Shown here: positions 44,384 to 55,168 of the stretch, in pieces
Position numbering within the stretch: the first letter of the stretch is position 1
Layout of the letters: the number at the start of each line of letters is the position of its first letter
From: CBDDKW01 sp965230425
GTDB lineage: Bacteria; Pseudomonadota; Gammaproteobacteria; UBA1113
DNA length: 64,000 nt
Assembly (NCBI GenBank): GCA_965230425.1
Contig: CBDDKW010000013.1
Location: 1-64,000 of the forward strand
Direction: 5' to 3'
Program-made: the position numbers and the translations under genes
The notes under the pieces: generated by a model
Told to the model about the DNA's origin: nothing
The model's database searches: none
The model's input: only the letters and a program-made list of their open reading frames with translations

Positions 44384-45920
44384 TTATCGTTCTTGAAAAT
44401 TCTTCCATATTGTTGATAATTTATCTGTCATCTCACTGGGTACAAAGGGTTTAATCACATAATCATAAATGTTATGCGCCTTTAAGGCTTTTACTTCTGT
44501 TGTATGTAAAGGCTTGCTTAATAGCACAATCATTGCTGCTTTTTCAGGTCGCATTGAATGTATTAAACGGCAAGCTGTCAGTGGATCACCGCATTTCAAT
44601 TCATCATCCACAATAATAATGTCATAAAACCTGTCTTTTTTAAAGCTTTGGGCTAATTCATGCATTACATGGTGACTATTGACCGTACGAACACCTTTAC
44701 CGCCTAACTGTTGAGTAATCACATCACCGGTACCACTATCATCGACAATGAGTATGCGTGTGTCGGGATACCGTTCATGCCAAACTAGCACGGGTTCAAC
44801 ACCACTCTGCGCATCAGCAGTGAATGAAAAGGACACAATTGTGCCACAGCCTTCCTTACTGACAACATCAATATTTCCCTCTAATTCCGCTAAATAATGT
44901 TTAGTAATAGTGAGGCCTAAACCCTTACCTTCATAGCGACCTTTATAAGAAGGATCTAATCGAGTAAATTTAGTAAAAATACGCTTCAACTGCTCTTCAG
45001 GGATCCCAATACCTGTATCTTCAATCTGCACTTTAAAACTTATTTGATTATTTTCATCATCACGAGTGGCATTAACCAAGACTCTCACCATACCTTCTGC
45101 AGTAAATTTAATGGCATTATCCACCAAATGCTTGAAAATAGAGGTCAGACGCCATTTATCACTTTCAATGAGTGACGGCATGTTCGGTGCATAGGATACA
45201 TCAAACTGCAAACCTTTCTCCTGGGCATCATGCGCATAATTAGTAGCCACAGATTCAACCACCACTTTCACATCCACAGATTCATGCATGATAGGCAATT
45301 TACCCGCTTCAATATTCTTGAACTGCGTCATTAACTCGCCATTCTTCTTCAATTCAAAAGCCCGCTTTAATAATGATGTCTAATAATTCTTTCTTTTCAT
45401 TTTCATTCGTTAACATGGGTAGTAGCTGGGCGCTAGATACAATGTGATTCAAGGGGGTATTTAAATCGTGCAGGAAATTATGCAATAAATCTGTTTTTTC
45501 CTTATCAGCAACCTCAGCTTTTTCTTTTGCTTTCTTTAATTCACCTTCAAGGGCTTTGCGGTCGGTTATATCGAATGATATGCCGAGAATACCAACTACT
45601 TCGCCTTGGGCATTAATTAAGGGCCGTTTTTTAGTAAGAACTGGTATTGTATTACCGTTGCCTAGAGTTACCCATTCTTCAACCGATATTTCCTGCTTCG
45701 ATTCCATCACCTGACGATCAACATCACAAATACGTTGTGCCAACTCCTGTGAATATAAATCAAAATCAGTTTTACCGATTAACTCTGCTGGGCTAGCAAA
45801 ACCTAACGCTTCAGCTTGACGTTGATTGCAACCTAAAATACGGCCTTGCGTATCCTTCCAATAAACATGTCCTGGCAATAAGTCAATGATGACATCTAAC
45901 GCTAATGCTGATAATTCCAT
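44384..45920 (-). pseudogene. Hybrid sensor histidine kinase split by a frameshift
   Basis: The upstream piece (45920-45354) has a PAS domain (VYWKDTQGRILGCNQ to ITDRKA) and a HisKA helix with FLHDLNTPLNH. The downstream piece (45352-44384) has the ATPase motifs VDNAIKF, DTGIGIPEEQL and GKGLGLTITKH, and a receiver-like domain (ILIVDD, IIIVDDELKCGDP, VIKPF). Between them the minus strand reads GGCTTTTGA; with three T the frame runs on as AGFELKKNGELM. One extra base therefore breaks an otherwise complete ~510-aa kinase. It may be a true null or a sequencing error. Confidence 0.82.
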
Positions 45921-45933
45921 ATTACGAATACCC

Positions 45934-47282
45934 CTATTCTGATATACATACCTCTCGAACAGTCAGTAAGTATAAACTATTTTGTATAATATGGCTATAA
46001 TTATGTACATTACCACAGTAAATATGTTTAATAAAAAATAAAGATTGATTTATTTCACAACAGCCTATTCTTTCAGCATATTTTTGCATATTTTTCAAAG
46101 CATTACACTTTTGATATATCTCATCCTCAGTAAACTGTAAATATGCTGCCCTTACTTCTTGCGCCATTCCAGAGAAATTGTTGTTTAACAAATCTGCGTA
46201 AGGATTCGTCGCCAAATGCCGAAGTACCGCACCAGTATATTGTGGATGATGCGCCATATTTGCAAGTACAATACTTTTAATTGTATGGCTAAAAATATCA
46301 TCGATACACTTATGAAATGTTTGTATTGGATTTATAATATGGCCTTCAAGTACTATACATGGGTGTAATTCACATGGAACTTCATCACTCAGTACAATAA
46401 ATCTATTTTCATTTTCCCCATACTTACTAGAAACGCAGCCTCTTCTGAGCACTGTGTACCTGGATTGTAGTACACCTTAATTAATACCACGGCCGACATG
46501 GCATTTAAATGATGTAATAAAATATTCATACCATCATAACAAGGGAAAACCGACCTACCTTCATCAGCTTTTCTCATTAAACATGGCAGATACTTGGCAT
46601 AATCAGATAATACCTCATAATGGTTTATTAAATATGTTAAATACTTTGTAGATATTGCTGAAATTGCAGCTTGAAAATAATGAACTGTTCTTTTGACATG
46701 ATGCTTAGAAGTACCTGTCAAATCCATTATTCTAGCAAAATCAATTCTATAAGGGATCCCATTTCCATCCAACACACTGAAACGTGATAAGAAATGTGCC
46801 TTGATTAAAAAGATGAACTCCTGATTACATTCGAGTACTAATCCATCCAACTTCAAAAGCGTAATTAATGAGTATTTCTTGGCATATTGTTTATTTATTT
46901 CTAAATTATTTCTTTTTATCGCCAAATTAAATACTGCGATTTTATTGGTGATTTTCGCCACTAATAATTTCAATGCATCCATTTTATTTGTTAATTCATT
47001 ATCTATATCAGAAGTCGATTTTGCATTTACTAGATCATAAACCATAACAGCTCTGATCTGACACAAATTTTCTCCAACTTGTGCATCAAAGTTTGCATAG
47101 TTTTTTGCTAAAAAGTCTTCGGCAGCCAATAATGACTCATGTAAGAGGAATTTATAGAGCACTAGTATCTTTTTATAACACTCAAGATTTTCAATGATTG
47201 CATGTTTATTGTGAAACAATAAATCCGTCAGATTACTGCTAGCAGTGAAAACACCAGTATTTAAATTCACTTCTGAACCCAT
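45934..47282 (-). pseudogene. Unrecognised ~450-aa protein gene, split by a frameshift
   Basis: Two frames overlap at 46389-46452. The first (47282-46389, 297 aa) ends in frame-shifted sequence after KVYYNPG. The second continues as SSKYGENENRFIVLSDEVP to 45934. Read together they give one protein of about 450 aa without known domains; it is helical and rich in Leu, His and Tyr. The shift lies in the overlap, which includes a GGGG and an AAAA run. It is 13 bases from the kinase gene on the same strand, so the two were likely one operon, now both broken. Confidence 0.65.
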
Positions 47283-47679
47283 ACGTCATACCGAACCATA
47301 CATGTTATTTTTATAAATAGAGAACCATTTGCAGAGTAAAATGCAGTAATTTACTCATATCCAAGAAATACTAACACTGATAACCGATCCAGCCTATTTA
47401 ATTCGCTAACGTCCGAATGGTTAGTACTTGAATCAAGCATAGTCGTTTTAACTAAATACTTCTAAGTAGACTGAAATACATAAATAATCAAAAACTTAAG
47501 AAATAACTAACATTCGTTTTGCGAATTATACACAAATTGCAGCGTATATTCGCCATCTTTTATGTAAGATATATCTCACAAGGATTGCCTACATTGGCTA
47601 TAGCATATATATTGGGCTTTCATGTACATTAACTGCACGTGTTATATGAATAAAATTACTACAAACACTGCCAACATTT
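47283..47679. other. Divergent intergenic region, no gene seen
   Basis: These roughly 400 AT-rich bases separate the split hypothetical gene (minus) from family A copy 2 (plus). They must hold both promoters. No repeat or clear operator is recognised. Confidence 0.45.
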
Positions 47680-49002
47680 ATGAATAATAATTATACAATG
47701 ACTGAGTGGGCACACGTCCGTGAACGAGTTGCCCTAGTGGACCCTGAGCTTGCGAATATTATTGACCAAGACACAGAGTTACACCATTACCCACTTGTGA
47801 CTGTAGCATATCCCTACGCCAACCATGTGGTATGTAATGGTAAATTCTCGCTTCCTTATTCAGGCAAAGCGCCACGTCGTAGAAGTTATACCCCCTTTAA
47901 CAGTGAATTGGATAAATTACTGAATTACAACTGGAGTGCTATTCCCTGTGGTTTAGTACTCTCCGGTATGCTAGAAAGCTATTGGGACTCTTCTAGAAAT
48001 ATTATCCCTATGAATGTATTAACGCCTGGCTCTACTTTTGCATTGCGCACGGTATTCGACAGTAATAATTGGTGTAACTTTGATAGAGCATGGAATTTAA
48101 CCTCTGGATCACGTTTATTATTTACCTTGTCTAGTTTAAAAGATAATAACCGCCTTAAGAAGCTAAATAAGGACTTACTGATTAAGGCAAAGGTGCCAGG
48201 ATCTTTTGATGAACACTGGCACTTTTTTAAAGAAATTTCACGCTCACCCTGTTTCGAGCATCAATGGAATACGGAATTATTACTTTTCACCACACCATGG
48301 ATTGATACTATCTTCGCTAAACGCTCATTGGTTTTATCTAATTACCTACTATCAAAACTCTGGTTAATTAAAGAGTTTGACAGCAATCGTCGAGCCTTTG
48401 ATTATGTTTGGGAAGAATTTACTTACCATGCACTTAACCATGGTTACAATTATAAACCTAATATTTATGACTATGTAAAGCATATTTTAGCTGTGGCAGT
48501 GGGTAATGAATTTGCATTTAGGCCAGTGATACCAAGTGATGATATCGGTCCTATTGGAGACTTTAGTAATATTTTATTAGAAAAATATAAAAGTAATATC
48601 GCTCCCGTATTTATGCGTGCAGATAAGATAACATGGCCTGAGAAAAATTCATTATATTTTAGTATTCAAAAAGTCACCGGCTTACATTCACATATCAAAA
48701 GTTCTACTAACAGTCGATTAGATGACATCCGTGAAGTTGCCATGCTAGTGAAGTTTTTTATTAACTGCATCAAAGATAATAGTCTTGCCTTATTTGACGA
48801 TACACGCTTTATCAAGCTGATGGATCAAATTGAGTTTGGTTTTTACCATACTGATGGTGATTACGATGAATCTATCAAAACCAGCCGTGAATTGTTCGAA
48901 AGAGACAGTCGATTCTATGGAAACAACCAACTAAACAATGAGTTACAGCTAGCAGAGAAGAGTAAATTTTTCAATGGCTGCGTGCGGATATCAAAAATAT
49001 AA
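47680..49002 (+). CDS. Unrecognised ~440-aa protein, family A (copy 2)
   Basis: This 440-aa protein is the paralogue of the one at 35493-36839. The shared core is IPMNVLTPGSTFALR, WNLTSGSRLLFTLSSLKD and KVPGSFDEHWHFFKEISR, followed by weaker similarity to the end (EFGFYHTDGD). Conserved His-Trp-His in HWHFF stands out. No signal or membrane segment is evident and no known domain is recognised. It is a single gene with its own promoter region. Function unknown. Confidence 0.7.
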   Translation: MNNNYTMTEWAHVRERVALVDPELANIIDQDTELHHYPLVTVAYPYANHVVCNGKFSLPYSGKAPRRRSYTPFNSELDKLLNYNWSAIPCGLVLSGMLESYWDSSRNIIPMNVLTPGSTFALRTVFDSNNWCNFDRAWNLTSGSRLLFTLSSLKDNNRLKKLNKDLLIKAKVPGSFDEHWHFFKEISRSPCFEHQWNTELLLFTTPWIDTIFAKRSLVLSNYLLSKLWLIKEFDSNRRAFDYVWEEFTYHALNHGYNYKPNIYDYVKHILAVAVGNEFAFRPVIPSDDIGPIGDFSNILLEKYKSNIAPVFMRADKITWPEKNSLYFSIQKVTGLHSHIKSSTNSRLDDIREVAMLVKFFINCIKDNSLALFDDTRFIKLMDQIEFGFYHTDGDYDESIKTSRELFERDSRFYGNNQLNNELQLAEKSKFFNGCVRISKI

Positions 49003-49275
49003 GAAAGTCAACCCCCAAAAATTCGATCGAGAAATTCGTAGAAAAAAAATGACATAATTATTCACCTACCAACTTCCGTTAGTTTACGCTGTAATGTCAC
49101 TGAAGCAAGGCTAACTTATCGAAAAAAAGATTGCTTCATTACAGTACAGTTCTCACACATCGCTGCACTCAGCAAGGACCCTTGCTCCGATAAAAACTGT
49201 GCAACATATAATGGTATTTCATAGTAATAGTCACTGAATTATTGTTGTTATGCCAATTCATCTAAGGGGAAAAGT

Positions 49276-49533
49276 ATGTCAAAAATCAGCAATCCATTCT
49301 TAAGTAAAGTGCTCAGTATGATCCAGGAGTTACTCAATAAATGTGAGCTCGACCATCAAGATCCGCATGTTGCCATGTTAGTCTGTGCTGATCTCATCAG
49401 CCAAATTATCTGCAATATTGCTGAACCCAAGCAAGCAGGTGAATTAATTAGACAAATTGAAAAACACATTAATAACACGGTTGAAGAAAATTACTGTGCG
49501 TTAATTAATAAAAAAAATGGAAATATTTATTAG
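49276..49533 (+). CDS. Small helical hypothetical protein
   Basis: The 85-aa protein has a strong ribosome binding site (AAGGGGAAAAGT) before its ATG. It looks fully helical (FLSKVLSMIQELLNKCEL, VCADLISQIICNI, LIRQIEKHI). No family is recognised. A strong terminator-like hairpin lies about 160 bases downstream. Confidence 0.6.
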   Translation: MSKISNPFLSKVLSMIQELLNKCELDHQDPHVAMLVCADLISQIICNIAEPKQAGELIRQIEKHINNTVEENYCALINKKNGNIY

Positions 49534-49859
49534 ATAGGGATTCATCAAACTAAACAGCCACAGGTAACGCCATAGAATTTCTTAATTCAAATACTTGCGT
49601 GAGCCAAATGCACGCAATAATACTTAAGGGCGAAGTGATTACCTTATGAGGTTCTCCCAAAGCGCAAGACAACCCCAAAGTTTGCGCTGCATTTATTCAA
49701 GGAGAATGGAGTTCTCCTTGAACTTTTTATGAGTACACTCATGATACTGCTGTGTACAAGATAGTGGAAATCATCTACTATTATTACTTTGACAATATTT
49801 ATTACATTCCTACTTAATGTAATTAAGTTTGATCACAATACAATCGTTGGAGAAAAAAT
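49534..49859. other. Intergenic region with nested hairpins
   Basis: No gene is seen. Besides the terminator at 49696, AGCGCAA..TTGCGCT (about 49660-49687) forms a seven-base stem. A CCACAGG piece near 49559 resembles the hairpin at 24404. Confidence 0.45.
49696..49728 (+). terminator. Rho-independent terminator, 11-bp stem
   Basis: TTCAAGGAGAA and TTCTCCTTGAA pair perfectly around a five-base loop and are followed by CTTTTTAT. It lies downstream of the small gene at 49276-49533 and before the hydrolase gene at 49860. Confidence 0.75.
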
Positions 49860-50657
49860 ATGCCACATGCAACTATCAATAATGTCTCTTTGTGTTATGA
49901 AGTCTACGGCGACGAAACTGCTGAACCATTGGTAATGGTCACTGGATTTTCAGGGAATCGTTACGTTTGGGCGAATATCATTGAAAGGCTAGCTGAGCAC
50001 TTCAGAGTGATTACCTTCGATAACCGCGGTTCAGGTGAATCAGAACAACCCGATGCATCATATAGTATAGAATTACTGGCTGAAGATACATGTGCTTTAA
50101 TGGACCATTTAAATATTAAGAAAGCAAATATTCTAGGGCATTCTATGGGGACTATGATTGCAACAATGATGACGCAGATGTTTCCTGATAGAGTAAACAA
50201 AATCATATTAGAAGCACCTGCATGCTTCTCAAGACCGCATATACTTGCTTTCTTTGACTCACAATTAGACTTACGTAAAAATAATATTGATAGACGCTTG
50301 ATGTTTCAAACAGTTATCCCCTTGTTATTTGGCGAATCATTCTTTGCTAATAAAGACATTATCGAAGAAATCATTGAATTACACTGTGCCTACCCCTTTC
50401 CTATTTCAGTTGCAGGTTATAATGGCCAACTTCATGCAATTAAATCTTTTAATTCAGAATCATTTATATCCGACGTCCAGCACCAGGCACTAGTACTTGT
50501 CGGTGAAGAGGATATGATGTTGCCTATGCGAGATGGTTTGGCATTAGCTGATGCTATGCCCAATGCTGAAGTAGTAAAATTCGAAAAAACTGGGCACATG
50601 ATTCACTTGGAAGCCGATAATAAGTTTCTCAAGCATGTGATTGAATTTTTAAACTAA
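49860..50657 (+). CDS. Alpha/beta hydrolase (enol-lactonase/epoxide hydrolase-like)
   Basis: The 265-aa protein is a compact alpha/beta hydrolase. VTGFSGNRYVW is the oxyanion region, FDNRGSGESEQP the next conserved turn, LGHSMGTMIA the nucleophile elbow, VGEEDMMLP the Asp region, and KTGHMIHLEAD the catalytic His. The pattern matches the 3-oxoadipate enol-lactonase-like group. TTGGAGAAAAAAT precedes the ATG. It is monocistronic. Substrate unknown. Confidence 0.85.
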   Translation: MPHATINNVSLCYEVYGDETAEPLVMVTGFSGNRYVWANIIERLAEHFRVITFDNRGSGESEQPDASYSIELLAEDTCALMDHLNIKKANILGHSMGTMIATMMTQMFPDRVNKIILEAPACFSRPHILAFFDSQLDLRKNNIDRRLMFQTVIPLLFGESFFANKDIIEEIIELHCAYPFPISVAGYNGQLHAIKSFNSESFISDVQHQALVLVGEEDMMLPMRDGLALADAMPNAEVVKFEKTGHMIHLEADNKFLKHVIEFLN

Positions 50658-50679
50658 ACAACCGCGGGTAAACCTGAAA

Positions 50680-50715
50680 AATGCCCGCAGCAAGCTGCGG
50701 GGAATCAAGTTAAAT
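50680..50715 (-). repeat. Dispersed hairpin repeat, partial copy
   Basis: Only the right end remains: CCCGCAGCAAGCTGCGGG followed by GAATCAAGTTAAAT. It lies between the converging hydrolase and tag genes, oriented as if downstream of the minus-strand tag gene. The perfect seven-base stem could still act as a terminator. Confidence 0.75.
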
Positions 50716-50739
50716 GCTAAGAAATCATCTAGAATATGC

Positions 50740-51309
50740 CTATCTGGATTGTTCTGAATAAAGATAACAATCTTGAGTATGGTCATTCACCATACCTACT
50801 GCTTGCATGAACGCATAGCAAATTGTGCTACCCACAAACTTGAAGCCACGCTTTTTTAAATCTTTTGACATAGCATCTGATTGGTCTGTACTCACAGGAA
50901 CATGTTTACTTGATTTCCAATGATTCTTAACTGGCTTACCATCGACAAACTGCCATAGATAATCTGCAAAATTATCTCCAGCATCAAGGATCTCCAGATA
51001 CGCTTGAGCATTGGTCACCACAGCATTAATCTTTAACTGATTACGAATAATACCTGCATTTTGTAGTAGTTTATTAATTTTAGCTTGTTTATAACGTGCA
51101 ACTTTTTCTGCATCAAAATGATCAAAGGCTTGACGAAAGTTTTCCCGCTTCTTAAGTATAGTGATCCAACTTAATCCAGCCTGCATCCCCTCAAGTATAA
51201 GAAATTCAAATAACAATTGCTCATCATAAACAGGCTTGCCCCATTCTTCATCATGGTATGCTATATATAATGGATCTTCAGTAACCCAAGAGCAACGCTG
51301 CTGTGACAT
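50740..51309 (-). CDS. tag: DNA-3-methyladenine glycosylase I
   Basis: The 189-aa enzyme removes 3-methyladenine from DNA in base excision repair. RCSWVTEDPLYIAYHDEEWG holds the first two zinc ligands (Cys6, His19), and VNDHTQDCY near the end the other His and Cys. GMQAGLSWITILKKRENFRQAF is the family's core helix-hairpin region with the catalytic Glu. Length is normal. It begins four bases after the end of the tex remnant and may have been cotranscribed with it. Confidence 0.93.
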   Translation of the reverse strand: MSQQRCSWVTEDPLYIAYHDEEWGKPVYDEQLLFEFLILEGMQAGLSWITILKKRENFRQAFDHFDAEKVARYKQAKINKLLQNAGIIRNQLKINAVVTNAQAYLEILDAGDNFADYLWQFVDGKPVKNHWKSSKHVPVSTDQSDAMSKDLKKRGFKFVGSTICYAFMQAVGMVNDHTQDCYLYSEQSR

Positions 51310-51312
51310 AAG

Positions 51313-53562
51313 CTATCCTTGCATGGCATCTAAAAGTGCTTGGCCAAAATTACCGGGTTTTTGTTGCTTGTTTTCCGACTTTTTCTTTTGTTTATTTGCT
51401 GGTGATGCTTGCGCTTCGCGGCATAGTTAATTGAATGCGTTTGCGCTTTACATCTACTTCTAATACGCTGACTTTGACAATTTGGCCAACTTTCACAATA
51501 TCATGTGGATCAGAGACAAATTGATTAGCCAATTGTGATATATGAACTAAGCCATCTTGGTGAACACCAACATCAACAAATGCGCCAAGTTTGTCACATT
51601 GGTGACTGTACCTTCTAAGCGCATACCAGGTTGTAGATCGGTGATCGTCTCCACACCCTCTAAGAATTTCGCCATTTTAAATTCAGGACGTGGGTCGCGC
51701 CCTGGTTTTTTTCAACTCTTCAAGAATATCTTGCACCGTTGGTAAGCCAAATTGTTCATCAACAAAATCTTGCGCACGTAATGTATTCAGAGCCGTTGTA
51801 TTCCCCAATAATTCGTTGACCGATAACTTAGATTGTTTAATGATTTTTTCCACCACGGGGTATGCTTCGGGATGCACTGCAGAAGCATCTAATGGACTCT
51901 CGCCGTCCATAATACGCAAGAACCCAATCGCTTGTTCATAAGTTTTATCTCCTAAGCGTGGCACATTTTTAATAGCCTCTCTATGGGTAAAGCGCCCATG
52001 GGTTTCTCGATATTGAATGATGTTCTTCGCGACAATTTCATTTAAGCCCGCAATACTCTTTAATAATGGTACTGAGGCTGTATTAATATCTGTGCCCACC
52101 GCATTCACGCAATCTTCCATAACCGCGGTTAAACTGCGCCCCAGTTTTATCTGATTCACATCATGCTGGTATTGACCCACCCCAATAGCTTTGGGATCAA
52201 TTTTCACTAACTCTGCTAATGGATCTTGTAAGCGTCTAGCAATAGAAACGGCACCTCGATAGGAAACATCAAGTTCAGGAAATTCATTAGCAGCTAGTTC
52301 AGATGCGGAATATACAGATGCACCTGCTTCTGAAATCACAACTTTGGTTAGGTTTAATGCTGGATAACGTTTAATTAAATCGCCAACAAGCTTGTCCGTT
52401 TCACGTGATGCTGTACCATTACCGATACTGACCAGGTTAACCGCATATTTCTTTGCTAATGCAGCTAATACTTCGATTGAACCATCCCAATTGTTCTTCG
52501 GTGCATGAGGGAATATAGCCACATGATCGAGTAATTTGCCTGTATCATCAATAACAACTACTTTAACACCTGTGCGTAAGCCAGGGTCTAAGCCAAGTGT
52601 CACTTTTTTACCCGCGGGTGCTGCCATTAGCAAATTCTTTAAATTATCTTTGAAGACTTTAATGGCCTCAGCTTCTGCCTGCTCACGTAGCTGTGTTAAA
52701 ATATCCACATCTAATTTAATCTTTAATTTTATCTTCCACGTCCATGCAACTACCTGTTGCAGCCATGCATCAGCCGGACGTTGTTGATCTGTGATCTGAA
52801 AACAATTAGCAATCGTGCGTGTACAATAGTCATTTTCTGCTTCATCAGTAAACTCAATACTAGCACGTAGAAATCCTTCTTTTTGTCCACGTAGTATAGC
52901 AAGGATCCGATGCGATGGAATTTTTGTGAGTGCTTCTGAAAAATCAAAGTAATCTGAGAATTTCACACCCTCAGTTTCTTTCTCTTTAATCACTGTACTT
53001 TTTAAATGTGCATATTTCCATAGATGTTCACGCAGCTTAGCCACTAAGTCTGCATCTTCTGCAAAACGCTCCATAAGAATATGTCGTGCACCCTCTAGGG
53101 CAGCTTTACTATCCACAACAGCTTTGTCTTTATCAATGTATTTTTCAGCCTCTGCCTCTGGTACGAGTAATGGATCTGCCAATAAGCTATCAGCTAAAGG
53201 TTCTAAACCTGCTTCTCTGGCAATATCAGCCTTAGTTCGCCGTTTTGGTTTATAAGGCAATATAAATCTTCTAAACGTGATTTATTATCCGCCGCTAATA
53301 TTGATTGCTTTAATTCTGTTGTTAGCTTACCTTGCTGTTGAATGCTTTCTAGAATGGTCGCACGTCTAGCCTCTAGCTCTTGTAAATAAGCTAAACGTTC
53401 CTCTAACTGTCGTAATTGGGTATCGGATAATCCGCCAGTCACTTCTTTACGATAGCGAGCAATAAAGGGTACCGTTGCTCCCTCTGAGAATAAAGTGGTC
53501 ACTGCATCCACTTGTGCTACTTTTACATTTAATTCATTGGCTATGGTTTGATTAATATTCAT
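51313..53562 (-). pseudogene. tex: Tex (RNA-binding S1 protein) with at least four frameshifts
   Basis: The sequence covers a whole Tex protein (Tex_N, YqgF-like, HhH and S1 domains), a widely conserved transcription accessory factor. The frame breaks near 53257 (one T missing at LEDLY-LPYKPKRR), near 51713 (one extra A before CCAGGGCGC), near 51590 (one T missing in TNFGAFVDVG) and near 51418 (before the tail REAQASPANK). The central domain is intact with TLGLDPGLRTG and the HhH motif. The end KPGNFGQALLDAMQG is still readable, with stop at 51313. With four breaks this is either a true pseudogene or a low-quality stretch. Confidence 0.88.
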
Positions 53563-53731
53563 ATGTAACCTATATACAATAACTATTTATATCTATAATT
53601 AGCCGGCATTTTATATGGGTGAGCCGTATTGTACAAGGTAATTTTATAAGCAAAGCAAGGCCCTGATATTGATCAGGGCCACTCTTTGTCATTTCATGTA
53701 ACAAACACCATAGACCCTTGGTGTTAATTCG

Positions 53732-54685
53732 CTATCTTGAGTATCTCGGACTCTCAGGGCTACTCGCATCATTAAATAGGGATAGCAGGAAATCATCATC
53801 ATCATCCTGATCACTGTCTGATTGTGCTGCTGCAGCAGATAGTAGACTATCATGCGACTTCTGATGTTTACGCAAATGAGCATCTTCATCTGCTTCAGTA
53901 GTAACTAAGCACCGTTTAGTACCTAACTCAATTGATGCATCTAATATAGCTACGATATCATCATGCCCATGAACTTTTGCTAATTCACGAACATCAGGTA
54001 TTAAAAAATTCTTCATAATATCTTCAAATGAATCTGACTGTTCTGGTATTTTCACACCCAAGTCTAATAAAAGCTTTACTGCATCAGTATGGCCCTCCCT
54101 AATAGCGAAATGCAGCGGTGTCCACCCTTCTTCTGGATTGAAGTTAACACCGGCATTATGTAATGCATTGATAAGCCTCAAACAACCACTTTTTGCAGCA
54201 AATCGTGCAAGCTTGTTCTCATCTTCCATATAATCTTTATAATAAGCACCACACTGGATTAAATAACCTGCCATTTCATATTCGCCACGTTTTAATAGAC
54301 TACATGCAGGTGAATCACCTTCAATCCACTCTATCCCATCACTATCAATAGAACTCGGCATATCCAAACAGGCGTTGAGATCTACGAGTGCTTTAATTAT
54401 CTGATCTTCATATGGGTGTCCTTGTTCACATATTTTGCATAATAATTCATTACGTACGCTATCAGATAATTTACTCATGACATTCACAAGTACTCCCTGA
54501 TCATGGGCAATACGATTAAAGTATTTTGAAACTTGCATCCATTGCAATAGTACGCTTGGCGAATCACATAGACTCAGAATATAAGCAGTAACTTCATCTG
54601 GTAGTAGGTTAAATACAGAATGTTCTAAGGCATCTCTATCAGTTGTCGAATGTACTGATGTAGATGTGGACGTTGGATGTGGCAT
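53732..54685 (-). CDS. F-box and ankyrin-repeat protein (eukaryotic-like)
   Basis: The 317-aa protein begins with a Ser/Thr-rich leader, then an F-box at residues ~25-62: LLPDEVTAYILSLCDSP, then LQWMQVSKYFNRIAHD. F-boxes bind Skp1 in eukaryotic SCF ubiquitin ligases. Two or three ankyrin units follow (residues ~125-250), the clearest being EGWTPLHFAIREGHTDAVKLLLDLGV. The acidic, Ser-rich tail (SDSDQDDDDDFLLSLF) is unlike a bacterial enzyme. In Legionella such F-box/ankyrin proteins are injected by the Dot/Icm system and direct host ubiquitination. Export here is inferred; no secretion genes are in the window. Confidence 0.85.
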   Translation of the reverse strand: MPHPTSTSTSVHSTTDRDALEHSVFNLLPDEVTAYILSLCDSPSVLLQWMQVSKYFNRIAHDQGVLVNVMSKLSDSVRNELLCKICEQGHPYEDQIIKALVDLNACLDMPSSIDSDGIEWIEGDSPACSLLKRGEYEMAGYLIQCGAYYKDYMEDENKLARFAAKSGCLRLINALHNAGVNFNPEEGWTPLHFAIREGHTDAVKLLLDLGVKIPEQSDSFEDIMKNFLIPDVRELAKVHGHDDIVAILDASIELGTKRCLVTTEADEDAHLRKHQKSHDSLLSAAAAQSDSDQDDDDDFLLSLFNDASSPESPRYSR

Positions 54686-55168
54686 AAAGCACCTCTTGTT
54701 AATGGGAGGTTATTATTGCTCTTATTAGTCCTCGTTAAACACTTTAGGTATCTTATTCACGCTTAACTGGTAGAGTATATTTTACACACTATTTCTTAAA
54801 TTGCAATTATTTTTTTCTTTTTTAGAATTTTTTAGACGCTTAATAAAGCATTAATAAATACTGACTATGCCACGCATGAATAAAAATCCCCGAGGCAAGC
54901 CTCGGGGTATTTTATTCCTAGTGATATTTCGCCTGCGCGAACCAAGTTTGTGCAATGGCAACTTAAGGGAAGTCTACACTGACTCCCCTTAAGAATCCCC
55001 AAGCGTAAAGTGCCCGCAGCTTGCTGCGGGGAATCAAGTTAAATCAATGATAATATGGAAACGTATCACAAAATAGTTAATACACAAGTGAGACAAATAA
55101 ACACTACCAGTAAACCCGTGGTGTTTCCTGTTTGGAATGCTTACAACAGTAAGCGACAGAGAATCAAA
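54686..55168. other. Intergenic region holding repeat copy 3
   Basis: No gene is seen. The full hairpin repeat is at 54882-55044. The rest includes the F-box gene promoter and, near 55111-55160, a short stretch shared with 38226-38270. The final GAATCAAATTAAG resembles the repeat's right end and adjoins the membrane protein stop. Confidence 0.5.
54882..55044 (-). repeat. Dispersed hairpin repeat, copy 3 (full)
   Basis: Its outer stems are intact: CCCCGAGG..CCTCGGGG and CCCGCAG..CTGCGGG. In the last hairpin the four-base loop is inverted (CTTG instead of CAAG). The middle stem CTTAAGGGAAGTC..GACTCCCCTTAAG has one mismatch. It lies downstream of the minus-strand membrane protein gene, in the same orientation as the others. 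Confidence 0.88.
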
